The notes: generated from the letters alone by a model not told the origin. A stretch of 64,000 nucleotides of DNA from Rhodobacteraceae bacterium F11138 (GCA_016521575.1 JAEKDP010000011.1:50488-114487); one strand, 5' to 3'. Shown: positions 18,892-29,208, counted from the first letter of the stretch. A program made the numbers and translations.

Positions 18892-18907
18892 GTTAAGACC
18901 GCCCTAA
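18892..18907 (-). promoter_or_regulatory. CtrA-type box upstream of motB
   Basis: On the minus strand the sequence reads TTAG-GGCGGTC-TTAAC. This matches TTAA-N7-TTAAC with one mismatch, 47 bp before the motB start. It has the same first-half deviation (TTAG) as the box before flgE. Two independent matches in front of two flagellar genes make chance unlikely. Confidence 0.65.
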
Positions 18908-18956
18908 CAAGTAAACTTGTCGGGGAATTGGGCGTCTTCTGCGGGAACGCAAGGGA

Positions 18957-21900
18957 TCAGGATTCGACGTCGCGGCGTTTGCGCCCGATCGATTTGACGG
19001 TTTCACGCAGGCTTTGCATCATCACATACAGAACAGGGATCAGGATCACGCCAACAGCGGTCGCCGCCAGCATTCCGCCGAACACGGCAACGCCGATTGC
19101 CTGCTGGCTGGCGGCCCCCGCTCCGGAGGCGATCATCAGGGGCACGACGCCCAGAAGAAAAGACAGTGCGGTCATCATCACGGCGCGGAAACGCTGTTGC
19201 GCCGCCATTATCGCCGCCTCGCGGGTGGACAGGCCCAGGGCCCGTTGTTCCATGGCAAATTCAACGATCAGAATGGCGTTCTTGGAGGCCAGGCCAATCA
19301 GCATGATCATACCGATCTGCGTATAGAGATTCACATCGCTGCCGGCCGCCGCCACCGCCGCCAGCGCCCCAAACAGTGCCACGGTCACGGACAGCAGGAT
19401 GCCCACCGGCATGCTCCAGCTTTCGTATTGCGCCACCAGAAACAGATACCCGAACACGATTGCCATCGCCAGGATCACCACCACCAGCCCGGACGAGGCC
19501 AGTTGCTGCTGTGCGGTGCCGGTCCATTCATAGGCATACCCGGGCGGCAGGGCGGTCGCGGCTTCTTGCTGCATCACGCGGATCGCGTCCCCGGTCGACA
19601 GGCCCGGCGCGGGCACGGCGGTGACCGTTGCGGCGCGGAACATGTTGTAGCGGTTCAACAACACCGGCCCCAGCACGTTTTCCACGTCCAGCAGGGTCCC
19701 CAAGGGCACCATTTCACCGGTCTGCGAGCGTACATAGAGCGCCTGAATATCCTCGATCTTGTCGCGATAAGAGCCGTCAGCCTGGATCATGACCCGGTAC
19801 ACGCGGCCAAACAGGTTGAAATCGTTGACATAATACGACCCCATATAGGCCTGGAGCGTTTGAAAGACATCGCTGACGGAGACGTCCAGCGACTTGGCCT
19901 TTTCCCTGTCCAGATCGGCAAACACCTTGGGCACATTGGCCCGGAACGTGGTATACGCCTGGGCGATCTCGGGGCGTTGGTTGACCGCATAGACCAGCGA
20001 ACCAAGTGCTGCGGACAGGTCCTGTGCGCTGCCGCCCCCGGTCTGCTGCACCTTCATTTCGACGCCCGCGCTCATGCCCAGGCCGGAAATCGGCGGTGGG
20101 TTGAAAGCGATGACGCTGGCGCTGGCTTCCTGATACGCGATGGCCTGAATCTTCTTCAAAATCCCGTCTGCGCTCAGCTCGGCCGTGTCGCGGTCATCCC
20201 AGGGGGCAAGCGTGACGATGATCATCGCCCCATTGGACCCTGAGCCGCCCAAAAGGCTGTACCCGTTGACCAGAACCGAGCTTTTCACACCTGGCAGCTG
20301 CATGATCTGACCGTTCACCCGTTCTGTAACGACCTCGGTGCGCCCCAGCGCCGCGGCATCCGGAAGCTGAACGTCGACGAACAGATACCCGTTGTCCTCA
20401 AGCGGGATGAACCCTGCGGGCAGCGATTTCATCAACCCGCCGGCCCCCAGTATCATTGCCACCAACACCGCAAGACCAAGCAGAGGCAAACGAACGAGAC
20501 GGCGCACGATGCCCAGATAGGCCCCCCGCGTTCCGTCAATTCCGCGTTCAAACAGACCCAACAGCCCGGTTGGCGGGCCTGAACGCGCCTTCAGGATCAG
20601 CGCACACAGGGCGGGCGAAAGGGTCAGCGCATTGATCGACGAGATCAGGACCGCAACCGAAATGGTGACGGCGAATTGCGAATACAGCCGCCCTGTTATC
20701 CCGGGCATGAAGGTGACCGGCACGAAGACCGCCAGCAACACCAGCGTGGTCGCGATCACCGGCCCGGTGATCTGCCCCATTGCCTTGCGCGCGGCCTCAG
20801 GCGGACTCAGCCCGTCTTCGGCAATGATGCGCTCGACATTCTCGACCACCACGATGGCATCGTCCACCACGATTCCGATGGCCAGTACCAGCGCAAACAG
20901 GGAAATCGTGTTCAATGACATTCCGAACAGAAGCAGAAAGGCGAAGGTCCCGATCAGAGAAACCGGGATTGCCACCGCGGGGATCACGGTCGCCCGCAGA
21001 TTGCCAAGGAACAGAAAGACGACCGAAATCACCAGCACAAAAGTCAGGATCAACGTGGTCACCACATCCTTCAGGGATTGTTCGACGAAATCCGTGGTGT
21101 TGAACGGCACCTCGTATGCCACATCGTCCGGAAAACTTGCGGACAACCGCTCCAGTTCCGAAAGCACGCGTTGATTCACCGCCAGGGCATTTGCGCCCGG
21201 AGCCTGATAAAGGGCCAGAACAGTGGCCGGCAAACCCTGATAGCGTCCGGACGCATTGTAATAATTCGCGCCCAGTTCGACACGCGCCACATCGCGGATA
21301 TGCACGATACTGCCCGCGTCGCCGGTGCGGACCACGATATCTCCGAATTCGGCAGCCGAGGTCAGCCGCCCCTTGGAGGTGATGGTGTACTGAAACTGTT
21401 GGTCGCCCGGCACGGGGGGTGAGCCGATCTGACCCGCCGATACTTCGAGGTTCTGTTCACGGATCGCCTGTATCAGGTCACCCGGCGTGATGCCCAGCCC
21501 GGCCATCCGGTCCGGGTCCATCCACATCCGCATGGCATATTCGAAATTGGTCAGCACCTCGGCCTTGCCCACGCCCTGTATCCGGGCCAGAGCGTCTTTC
21601 AGATTGATCGAGGCATAGTTGGACAGGAACACCTCGTCATAGGTTTTCTCGGGCGAGGTCAGCACCACCACCAACAACATGCTGTTGCTGGATTTTTGCG
21701 TCACGACGCCGGATGCGGTGACTTCGCTGGGCAGGCTTGCCGTGGCCTGCGCCACCCGGTTCTGCACATTGACCGACGCGATGTCGGCATCTGTTCCGAC
21801 CTCAAACGTGACGTTCAGCGAATAGGATCCGGTGTCCGTGCTGTCCGATGACATATAGATCATGTCATCCACGCCGTTCACCTGTGCCTCGATCGGGGCG

Positions 21901-22088
21901 GCGACGGTATTTTCAACAGTCTCCGAATTCGCGCCGGTATAGGTGGCGCTGACATTCACGACCGGGGGGGTGATGTCGGGGAATTGTTCAACCGGCAGAA
22001 CGCTGTAGCCGATCATTCCCATGATGGTCAGGACCAGCGAAATAACGATCGCCATCTTCGGGCGAGTGATGAAGATCGAAGAGAACAT
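18957..22088 (-). CDS. RND multidrug efflux transporter, inner-membrane pump (AcrB/MexB family)
   Basis: A 1043-residue proton-driven exporter of the HAE1 family. It has the N-terminal helix with [19 protein letters not shown], a porter domain, and TM4 with the essential Asp pair [17 protein letters not shown]. The second half is duplicated ([18 protein letters not shown] loop near the middle, then [19 protein letters not shown]). The full length and paired membrane blocks indicate an intact pump. It follows the adaptor gene by three bases. No outer-membrane TolC gene is present, so it probably uses a shared one. Substrates cannot be inferred. Confidence 0.95.
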   Translation of the reverse strand: MFSSIFITRPKMAIVISLVLTIMGMIGYSVLPVEQFPDITPPVVNVSATYTGANSETVENTVAAPIEAQVNGVDDMIYMSSDSTDTGSYSLNVTFEVGTDADIASVNVQNRVAQATASLPSEVTASGVVTQKSSNSMLLVVVLTSPEKTYDEVFLSNYASINLKDALARIQGVGKAEVLTNFEYAMRMWMDPDRMAGLGITPGDLIQAIREQNLEVSAGQIGSPPVPGDQQFQYTITSKGRLTSAAEFGDIVVRTGDAGSIVHIRDVARVELGANYYNASGRYQGLPATVLALYQAPGANALAVNQRVLSELERLSASFPDDVAYEVPFNTTDFVEQSLKDVVTTLILTFVLVISVVFLFLGNLRATVIPAVAIPVSLIGTFAFLLLFGMSLNTISLFALVLAIGIVVDDAIVVVENVERIIAEDGLSPPEAARKAMGQITGPVIATTLVLLAVFVPVTFMPGITGRLYSQFAVTISVAVLISSINALTLSPALCALILKARSGPPTGLLGLFERGIDGTRGAYLGIVRRLVRLPLLGLAVLVAMILGAGGLMKSLPAGFIPLEDNGYLFVDVQLPDAAALGRTEVVTERVNGQIMQLPGVKSSVLVNGYSLLGGSGSNGAMIIVTLAPWDDRDTAELSADGILKKIQAIAYQEASASVIAFNPPPISGLGMSAGVEMKVQQTGGGSAQDLSAALGSLVYAVNQRPEIAQAYTTFRANVPKVFADLDREKAKSLDVSVSDVFQTLQAYMGSYYVNDFNLFGRVYRVMIQADGSYRDKIEDIQALYVRSQTGEMVPLGTLLDVENVLGPVLLNRYNMFRAATVTAVPAPGLSTGDAIRVMQQEAATALPPGYAYEWTGTAQQQLASSGLVVVILAMAIVFGYLFLVAQYESWSMPVGILLSVTVALFGALAAVAAAGSDVNLYTQIGMIMLIGLASKNAILIVEFAMEQRALGLSTREAAIMAAQQRFRAVMMTALSFLLGVVPLMIASGAGAASQQAIGVAVFGGMLAATAVGVILIPVLYVMMQSLRETVKSIGRKRRDVES

Positions 22089-22091
22089 GGT

Positions 22092-23234
22092 CTAGTTCCC
22101 CTCTTGCTGACCCGAAAGGATCGCGTCGACCTGCACCCCCGGACGCACCCGTTGCAGGCCTTCGACAATTACGCTTTCGCCTTCCTGCAATCCCTCGGTG
22201 ACGGTGATCGCCGTGCCGATCGGCTTGCCGGTCTGAATATACCGTTGCTCGACCATCTGCTGGGCATTGACCACCAGAACAAAATCGCCGCGCTGGTCCC
22301 GCTGAACCGACGCCTGCGGCACCAGCAGGCTGAGTGTCGGTTCAAGCGCCGTGATCCGGACATGCAGAAACGCCCCGTCCAGGATCAGCTGGCGCGTGTT
22401 CTGGAATTTGGCCAACAGGGCGATGGTGCCGGTGGTGGGCGAAATCCGGTTGTCCAGAAACACGATCCGGCCGGGTTCATCCAATTCGCTGCCGTTGGGA
22501 AGAATGGCAAATACGTCGGGCGATTTCTCGCTGCCCGTCAGTTCCGACATCGTGGTGTCCAGTGCCTCCATCACATCGGTCAGTTGTTTCTCGCTCATCG
22601 AGAACCGTACATAGATCGGCGATTGGCGCACCAGCGACACCAAAGGCGGTGTACCGGGCCCGACAAGTTCGCCAACGCTGACGGATGCGCGTCCGATCCG
22701 GCCGTCAAAGGGCGCACGGATCTCGGTATAGCTCAGCTCAAGCTCGGCCTGCCGGATCGCCGACTTGGCGGATTTGACCGACGCTTCGGCGCTCAGTTCG
22801 TTGGCCCGGGCAATATCGCGTTCGGCTTCCGGTGCCGAACCGCGTTCCAGCAATTTGGCTTTGCGGGACAGCTCGATCCTGGCCAGTTCCAGGTTGGCTT
22901 CGGCTTGTCCCAGATCCGCGCGTCGGGCTTCAAGCGTGGCCTCGTAATTGTCGCGCTCGATACGGAACAGCAGGTCGCCCTCGGAAACCTCGGCCCCGTC
23001 TTCGACCAGGATTTCTTCGACGAACCCGCTGACGCGCGCCACGATATCGACCTCGTTGATGGCTTCGCCCTTGGCGATCATCACCGCTTCGTCGGTGATT
23101 TCCTCGGTATAGGCTGCCGCGATCGACACTTTTGGTGCGACCGCTTCCTCTTGTGCGGCAACCGGCGACACCATGATCGCCGCAACCAGACCGAGAGCCG
23201 CACCAAACGCGGTGGATTTCTGAAACAAGCGCAT
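22092..23234 (-). CDS. RND efflux periplasmic adaptor (membrane fusion protein)
   Basis: The 380-residue adaptor bridges the RND pump to an outer-membrane channel. A signal peptide (LGLVAAIMVSPVAAQ) is followed by a lipoyl half (VARVSGFVEEILVEDGAEVS), a coiled-coil hairpin (about residues 90-150, ANELSAEASVKSAKSAIRQA), the second lipoyl half (YTEIRAPFDGRIGRASVSVG) and a beta-barrel. I chose the ATG at 23234 because it precedes the signal peptide. The open frame extends 76 codons further without signal-like sequence. It is divergent from the CHAT-hydrolase gene. Confidence 0.93.
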   Translation of the reverse strand: MRLFQKSTAFGAALGLVAAIMVSPVAAQEEAVAPKVSIAAAYTEEITDEAVMIAKGEAINEVDIVARVSGFVEEILVEDGAEVSEGDLLFRIERDNYEATLEARRADLGQAEANLELARIELSRKAKLLERGSAPEAERDIARANELSAEASVKSAKSAIRQAELELSYTEIRAPFDGRIGRASVSVGELVGPGTPPLVSLVRQSPIYVRFSMSEKQLTDVMEALDTTMSELTGSEKSPDVFAILPNGSELDEPGRIVFLDNRISPTTGTIALLAKFQNTRQLILDGAFLHVRITALEPTLSLLVPQASVQRDQRGDFVLVVNAQQMVEQRYIQTGKPIGTAITVTEGLQEGESVIVEGLQRVRPGVQVDAILSGQQEGN

Positions 23235-23265
23235 CCTCTGGAAACCTTCTGTGACGCAAACCGGG

Positions 23266-23372
23266 TTGCAAACGATTCGATACAGTTGTCCGGACTGTAG
23301 CCACAGTCTGGTCGTGCGGGAACAGGTCAACATACGTCGACCCGATTTTGCAAACACCAATCTGTTGCAAAC
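23266..23372. repeat. Repeated octamer TTGCAAAC in the divergent promoter region
   Basis: The octamer TTGCAAAC occurs exactly at 23266-23273, 23348-23355 and 23365-23372, and a one-base variant TTGCAAGC follows at 23401. The last two exact copies start 17 bp apart. They lie between the efflux adaptor and the giant CHAT-hydrolase gene. Such iteration in a 300-bp intergenic region suggests binding sites for a regulator. Which gene they serve is unknown. Confidence 0.5.
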
Positions 23373-23467
23373 CAATGTTTTGGCTGGCTTCACACGCGGC
23401 TTGCAAGCCCCCGGTCTCACATCGGCGCAACAGCATAGCCATGGCATTTGACGCATCCTCACTACCG

Positions 23468-23483
23468 TGAGTAGAGTTACTCA
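23468..23483. promoter_or_regulatory. 16-bp dyad operator candidate before the CHAT-hydrolase gene
   Basis: TGAGTA-GAGT-TACTCA is a perfect 6-4-6 inverted repeat ending about 50 bp before the start codon of the giant gene. Its size and form resemble TetR-class operators. No such regulator lies next to it. The assignment is inference. Confidence 0.5.
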
Positions 23484-23535
23484 TTGATTAATTGATTTCG
23501 GCGCTCACGTCCGAGAGCCGACGAGGAGAGAGCGC

Positions 23536-26500
23536 ATGGCAAAGATTTTCCTGCCGGGTCAACCCGTTCCGCAAGCCGAGGACGATGTGTTCTGGCCGCC
23601 CCAACTGGATGGTGTCATGTCCGGCAAGATCATCGGGGCCGGACAGGTTTCCCATGCACGGGGGGCGGAGGACCAGCCCCAGGTCTTCGCCGTCGACAAT
23701 GCCCGCGCCACGGATATCGTCGAAATCGAACTGGAGGACGGGCTGAAGATCTGGCAGTCGGTCGAAAGCGCCGAGGCCGATTTTCAGGACGGGGTCAGCC
23801 GGTCCGGCGCGGATCAGGCGCTGTTGCTGCCGCGCACGCTCAGTTTCGGGGGAACCGATGCGCAGAGTCGCGGACTGGGCGGTCATCTGGTCCGTGCGAT
23901 CCGTATCATGCGCGGCGATCCGGTTGGCAAACTGGGCAAGAACGCGGCGCTGACCCTGGCGCGCAAGATCGAGGACACCCTCGATCCCGGTTTCTATCGC
24001 TGTGCACGACAGATCAAGGATGGCACGGGAACCATTGGTCTGACGCCCGTCGAGCCAGGCGATATTTCAACGACCGAGCGCATCCTGGTTCTGGTGCATG
24101 GCACGTTTTCAAGCACCAATGGCAGTTTCGGCGAACTGGCCATTGCCCCGACCCGCGATGTCTGGAACGCGCTGGAAACCGCCTATCCCGGCGGGATTTA
24201 TGCGCTGGAGCATCGCTCTGTCACGGAAAGCCCGGTCAAGAACGCGACCGATTTGATCAATGCGCTGCCCAAGGGTGCGCAGATCAGCCTGATGTCCCAT
24301 TCCCGGGGCGGCATGGTGGCCGAACTGGTCAGCCGCGCGGCGCGTCTGGATGTTGGCAAGCACGGAGCCATCGACGATGTCGATCTGGACATCTTCAGCA
24401 AGGTCAAGACCCGCGCCGCACAGCTGACCGAATTGAAGGCCCTGCAGAAGGCACTGGCCGACAAGGCCCTGAAAGTGGATCGTGTCGTGCGCGTCGCTGG
24501 GCCGCTGGCGGGCACCACCCTGGCGTCTGAACGGCTGGACCGCTATCTGTCGGTGGCGCTGAACGTGTTCGAACTGCTTCCGATCCTGCGGCGCACGGGT
24601 GTCGCCGATCTGTTGAAATCCTTCCTGATGGCCTGCGTGCGCGCCAAGGCCGACCCCAACACATTGCCCGGTCTCGAAGCCATGATGCCGGGCAGTCCGC
24701 TGACCCGGATGCTGAACCGCGTGGACGTGGTATATGACAACCGGCTGCGGGTGATCGGCGGAGATACCGAAGGCGGCGGCATCCTGCACCGGCTGGGTGT
24801 ACTTGCGGCGGATCTGTTTTATCGCGCGGATCACGATTTCGTTGTCGACACGGCCTCGATGACGCGGGGGGGGCCACGCAGCCACCCTACGAAACCTTTT
24901 CTGGTCGAAGGGCCCGAGGTTTCGCATTTCAGCTATTTTTACAACCCCACCTCGCAGCGCGAGATTGTCGGCGCAGCGATCGAAGAACATACCAGTCTGC
25001 TGACCCTGTCCCCCGCGCGCGGCGTGCCGGATATCGACGCGACCGAACCGGACGATTTTCCCGAACTCGTGTCCCGCGGCGGCGCGAACGATCCGGTCTG
25101 TTTCGTGCTGCCCGGCATCCTGGGCAGTCATTTGCGCCAGAACAACGCCTGGATCTGGACAAATCCGTTGCAAATCATGTTCGGTGGGTTGGACCGGATC
25201 CGGATCGACCGGGATCATGTCAGATCGACCAAGCCCATCGGCAGCTATTATTGGGATTTGTGCCGCTTTCTGACGCGAACCCACAAAGTTGTTCCGTTCG
25301 ATTACGACTGGCGTTTGTCGATCCTGGAGCAGGGGCATGACTCGCCTTCGGAAAAGCTGGGGGCGCTGGTCGAGGCGGAACTCGACAACAGCGACCGGCC
25401 GATCCGCTTTCTGGCCCATTCCATGGGCGGGCTGGTGGTGCGGGCGATGTTCCATGCCCGGCCGGACCTGTGGAACCGGGTCAAACTGCGCAACGGCAGC
25501 CGTTTCGTGATGTTGGGTACGCCCAATTGCGGCGCTTTTTCAATGATGCATACGCTGTTGGGCCGGGCCGGGTCGGTTCGCAAGCTGGAACTGGCGGATA
25601 CCAAGCACAATCTCAAGGAACTGATGGGCATCGTCGCCAGTTTCCACGGCGGTCTGCAATTGTTGCCCCATGACGATGGCGGGCGCTTTGTCAGCGATCA
25701 GTTCTGGGACGAGCTTCATGCGTTGCACGGCGACCATTGGGTCAAGCCATCGCGCGAGGCCCTGCAGGTCGCGCGCGATGGGCAGAGAGTGCTGGCGGCG
25801 CATCAGCTGGACCCGGATCTGACCTGCTATGTTGCCGGTGTCGGCGCCGAGAACACGATTTCCTCGGTCCGGCTGGACCCGACCGCAGAGGGTGCGAACC
25901 GTATCCGGTTCTATGCCGTGCCCCAGGGGGACGGGACCGTTACCTGGAAAAGCGGGATACCCAAAGGCATCCCGACCTGGTATGTGAATGCCATTCATGG
26001 CGACCTGCCCCGCGCCAGGGACGCGTTCCCGGCCTATCTGGATCTTCTGGAAACCGGAACCACCACCCAGCTCAGCAAGCAGGCCCCACGTCTGTCGCGC
26101 GCAGCGGAAAAGGCGGAAACACCTGTCGTGGATCGCCCGGTCGAGCTGTATCCGGATCAACAGGATATCCTGGATTCGTTCATGGGTGCCAGCAAGACGG
26201 GCGCGCCCGCGACACAGGTCGAAAGACCGCGCACCAAGGTGTCGGTGCTGCATGGCAACCTGCGCTTTGCGACCTATCCGGTTGCGGTAGGACATTATGC
26301 CAACGATCCGATGATGGGGGCCGAGGCCGCGCTGGATCACTGTCTGGACCACGATCTGTCGCGGGTCCGCGATCTGGGCCTGTACCCCGGCGATCTGGAA
26401 ACCTGTGAAGTCATCCTGCGCGACGACTGTTCGCCCCAGGGTGCCGTGGTGATCGGGCTTGGACAATACGGGTCGCTGACTCCGGGCGATCTGAAAGACA

Positions 26501-28905
26501 CGTTCCACAAGGCGATCCTGCGCTTTGGCCTGGCGAGTCAGGAGCGCCGCAAGGCCATCGAAGCCGCAGGCGGACAAATGGCCCCCTTCGGGCTGTCGAC
26601 CCTGCTGATCGGGCACCAGGGCACCAACATGACGGTGCAACAAAGCGTCGAAGCAATCCTGCAAGCGGTGGCCGAAGCAAACCAGATCCTGGACAAGATG
26701 CCCATCGAACATCTTCAGTTCGTCGAGCTGTACGACGACACTGCCTATCAGGCGGCCAGCGCGCTGGACAACGTGCGGGCATTGGGACGGATGGGCACGA
26801 TGTTCCAGTTCGACGGTGAAATCCGCCGCATTCAGGATGCCCGTGTCCGAACCCGGTACGGCAAGCAGACCGATTGGTGGCAGCGGATCAGCGTTCGGCA
26901 GAACGCCGCCAATGAGGAACAGCTGGACTATGTTGCGGTGACTGAAACCGCGCGCTCCGCATTCCAGGTCTCGGTGGTTCAGCCCAGGGCGCTGCAACAC
27001 CTTCTGACCCAGCGCAAGGACGGCACCGCCACCAGCCGCGATGTCGGGCGCCTGCTGTTCGAATTGCTGATCCCCCAGGGGCTCAAGACCTTTGCCCGCG
27101 ATAATCAGAACATCCTGCTGGAACTGGACGAACACACTGCGGCATATCCCTGGGAGTTGATGGAAGACGATTATCGAAGCTATGAATTCATCGGGGCAAA
27201 ACCCGGTGGGGCGACAGCACAGGAAACCGATATGGAGCCGCTGGTTGCCCGCGCTCCGGTGATCCGCAAGCTGATCCAGCCCGGTCCCAAGATACCGCGG
27301 GCAACGACAAATACTGCGCTGGTCGTCGGTGATCCGGTCAGCGATCTGGTGGCTCTGCCCGGCGCGCAGGCCGAAGCCGCCGAAGTCAACGCGCTGCTGG
27401 GCAAGGCCGGCTGGACCACCCTGCATCAGGACCGCCCGGAAAATGGCTTCAACGTCATCAAGGAAATGATGCTCAAACCCGCCCAGGTGATCCACCTTGC
27501 CGGGCATGGGGTCTATGCCTCGGACAGATACAAGCGCACGGGCATGGTGCTGGGGCAGGACCTGTACCTGAGCGTCTCCGAGATCGAACAGATGCGGTAT
27601 GTGCCTGAACTGGTCTTTCTGAACTGCTGTCATCTGGGCCATATCGGCACGGAAGTGAACGAGATCGCCGCCAGCCTGTCGGTCGCGTTCATCAAACGCG
27701 GTGCCCGTGCGGTCGTCGCCGCCGGATGGGAAGTGGACGACGCCGCCGCAAACCTGTTCGCCCGGTCCTTTTACGGCGCGATGCTGGCCGGAGACAGTTT
27801 CGGCCGGGCTGTTCACATGGCGCGCAGGCAGGTCTTTCAGGCCAAGCCCGAAACCAACACCTGGGGGGCCTATCAATGCTATGGCGATCCCGACTACCGG
27901 TTCCGTGAAAGAAATTCCGGATCTGCGGGCCGTCCGCGCGCGCAGCAGTATTATTCGGTGCATCATGCCACCCGGGCGGCCCGCAACATCGCGGAAAGCG
28001 CAGCCTCGGGGCGCCGCAGCGGCGATGCGTTGCTGGCCAATCTGATCAGTATCGAATCCAGTGCCAAGGACAAATGGAAAACCGATAGCGAATGGTGCGC
28101 CGCCATGGGGCTGGCCTATGCCCGCATAGATGCCTTTGATCTGGCCATCCCGCATCTGGAACGGTCCCTGGCACAGCCGGACACCGCCGGGTCGATCCAT
28201 ATCATCCAGAAACTGCAGGATCTTCGCGTGCGCCAAGCCGCCCGGGTCTGGCGGCTCAGCAGCAATGGGGGCGATCGGAAATCCGCCGGCGGACGGCTGA
28301 AAGATGCGGTTCAGGCGGCGCTGGACTGCTATGAAAAACTGGATGTGCTGGGTGGTGATCGGATCACCCCGAAACGCGAATGTCTGAAAGGATCCGCGCT
28401 GAAACGTCTGGCGCAGGTTCAGACAGGCGCGGGACGCAAGACTGCGTTGAAACAGATGACGCGTTATTATGGGTCCGCCATGAAGACCGCGTTTGAGATC
28501 GACCCTGACCGCATCGATCTTTATGCTGCGGTGAACTGGCTGACCGGCAGCATTGTTGGTGCCGACCCGGACGTGGATTCCGCGACCATTTCGGTCTGGC
28601 TGGACCGGCTGACCGCCGAAGGTGCCCGCCAGCACCAGGCATCGCCCGGCTTCTGGACCGCGCTGGTGCGCCCGCAAACCGATGTGCTGCGCGGCCTGCA
28701 CGACCCGGAACAGGCCACTGACGAACGCCTGAACCAGATTCGCAGCCATATGGATCAGGCCTGGCGGCGCGGGGGGGCCTTTCGACAGGCGCAATCCCTG
28801 CGCGAGCAAATCGCCTTTGTCAAACATATGGCTGGCGACGCGGACCGCAAACAGGCCGAATGGCTGGACAAGGTCGAACACCATGTCACCGCGCTGACCG
28901 GGTGA
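23536..28905 (+). CDS. Giant fusion of two alpha/beta-hydrolase domains with a CHAT (caspase-like) protease
   Basis: This 1789-residue protein has no signal peptide. Hydrolase domain 1 carries VLVHGTFSS (about 186-193), nucleophile Ser256 in SHSRGG and a likely catalytic His464 in VSHFSYF. Hydrolase domain 2 resembles LCAT-type lipases, with FVLPGILGSH (about 523-532), Ser629 in AHSMGG and His821 in NAIHGDLP. A region around 900-1150 is unassigned; it has a fold-like GAVVIGLGQYGSLTPGDL. The CHAT protease follows, with His1324 in IHLAGHGVY and Cys1365 in FLNCCHLGH, plus the usual tail GAYQCYGDPDYRF. A helical, TPR-like C-terminus starts near 1495. All three active sites look intact. A GAGGAGA ribosome site precedes the ATG. 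It is a single-gene unit. CHAT proteases elsewhere cleave or activate effectors, so self-processing or partner activation is a reasonable guess. The cellular role is unknown. Confidence 0.9.
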   Translation: MAKIFLPGQPVPQAEDDVFWPPQLDGVMSGKIIGAGQVSHARGAEDQPQVFAVDNARATDIVEIELEDGLKIWQSVESAEADFQDGVSRSGADQALLLPRTLSFGGTDAQSRGLGGHLVRAIRIMRGDPVGKLGKNAALTLARKIEDTLDPGFYRCARQIKDGTGTIGLTPVEPGDISTTERILVLVHGTFSSTNGSFGELAIAPTRDVWNALETAYPGGIYALEHRSVTESPVKNATDLINALPKGAQISLMSHSRGGMVAELVSRAARLDVGKHGAIDDVDLDIFSKVKTRAAQLTELKALQKALADKALKVDRVVRVAGPLAGTTLASERLDRYLSVALNVFELLPILRRTGVADLLKSFLMACVRAKADPNTLPGLEAMMPGSPLTRMLNRVDVVYDNRLRVIGGDTEGGGILHRLGVLAADLFYRADHDFVVDTASMTRGGPRSHPTKPFLVEGPEVSHFSYFYNPTSQREIVGAAIEEHTSLLTLSPARGVPDIDATEPDDFPELVSRGGANDPVCFVLPGILGSHLRQNNAWIWTNPLQIMFGGLDRIRIDRDHVRSTKPIGSYYWDLCRFLTRTHKVVPFDYDWRLSILEQGHDSPSEKLGALVEAELDNSDRPIRFLAHSMGGLVVRAMFHARPDLWNRVKLRNGSRFVMLGTPNCGAFSMMHTLLGRAGSVRKLELADTKHNLKELMGIVASFHGGLQLLPHDDGGRFVSDQFWDELHALHGDHWVKPSREALQVARDGQRVLAAHQLDPDLTCYVAGVGAENTISSVRLDPTAEGANRIRFYAVPQGDGTVTWKSGIPKGIPTWYVNAIHGDLPRARDAFPAYLDLLETGTTTQLSKQAPRLSRAAEKAETPVVDRPVELYPDQQDILDSFMGASKTGAPATQVERPRTKVSVLHGNLRFATYPVAVGHYANDPMMGAEAALDHCLDHDLSRVRDLGLYPGDLETCEVILRDDCSPQGAVVIGLGQYGSLTPGDLKDTFHKAILRFGLASQERRKAIEAAGGQMAPFGLSTLLIGHQGTNMTVQQSVEAILQAVAEANQILDKMPIEHLQFVELYDDTAYQAASALDNVRALGRMGTMFQFDGEIRRIQDARVRTRYGKQTDWWQRISVRQNAANEEQLDYVAVTETARSAFQVSVVQPRALQHLLTQRKDGTATSRDVGRLLFELLIPQGLKTFARDNQNILLELDEHTAAYPWELMEDDYRSYEFIGAKPGGATAQETDMEPLVARAPVIRKLIQPGPKIPRATTNTALVVGDPVSDLVALPGAQAEAAEVNALLGKAGWTTLHQDRPENGFNVIKEMMLKPAQVIHLAGHGVYASDRYKRTGMVLGQDLYLSVSEIEQMRYVPELVFLNCCHLGHIGTEVNEIAASLSVAFIKRGARAVVAAGWEVDDAAANLFARSFYGAMLAGDSFGRAVHMARRQVFQAKPETNTWGAYQCYGDPDYRFRERNSGSAGRPRAQQYYSVHHATRAARNIAESAASGRRSGDALLANLISIESSAKDKWKTDSEWCAAMGLAYARIDAFDLAIPHLERSLAQPDTAGSIHIIQKLQDLRVRQAARVWRLSSNGGDRKSAGGRLKDAVQAALDCYEKLDVLGGDRITPKRECLKGSALKRLAQVQTGAGRKTALKQMTRYYGSAMKTAFEIDPDRIDLYAAVNWLTGSIVGADPDVDSATISVWLDRLTAEGARQHQASPGFWTALVRPQTDVLRGLHDPEQATDERLNQIRSHMDQAWRRGGAFRQAQSLREQIAFVKHMAGDADRKQAEWLDKVEHHVTALTG

Positions 28906-29208
28906 GACGCCTCAGTGTCCGGCTGACCAAAACGTTGCTTCGACCGCCGCCCGGCTGATCGCGCTGTTGCAGGCGGTTGAGGGTGCGCGCATCCACAACC
29001 GGTTTGCAGGCGCATAGCGTGCGCGGGACGGTTTCGGGCAGCTGAAAAAAGCGCTGGGTCCGACCGGTATCTCCGACAAGGTCGGGGCAGGGGAAAGCGT
29101 AGCAGATGGCTGGCCATCGGTGTTTCCGGTTGTCCGCAGTACTTTGGAAACGGAAAGACAGTTCCCGAATGGGCCAGACAGGTCGATTTTGCCAACGACC
29201 TTCAGCCT
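28906..29208. other. Intergenic stretch after the CHAT-hydrolase gene
   Basis: No gene could be supported. Short frames exist on both strands but have no ribosome sites or known motifs. It borders a nuclease gene fragment, so it may be degenerate coding sequence. Confidence 0.4.

Noticed and set aside
19014..20243. A 409-codon plus-strand frame
   Set aside because: Antisense to the RND pump gene. Its His/Gln/Arg-rich composition is typical of shadows.
21984..23300. A 438-codon plus-strand frame
   Set aside because: Antisense across the RND and adaptor genes, spanning both, with no motif.
23266..23410. CRISPR-like array from the TTGCAAAC repeats
   Set aside because: The repeats are only eight bases, irregularly spaced, and have no cas genes nearby.
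24109..25455. A 448-codon minus-strand frame
   Set aside because: Antisense shadow of the first two hydrolase domains; no recognisable features.
25540..28884. A 1114-codon open frame antisense to the CHAT-hydrolase gene
   Set aside because: It is a shadow of high-GC codon use on the opposite strand. It has low-complexity His/Gln/Arg-rich translation and no motifs, while the plus strand encodes clear active sites.
23536..28905. Classic lipase-foldase or type VI effector
   Set aside because: No foldase, PAAR, VgrG or immunity-like gene is adjacent, and there is no export signal.
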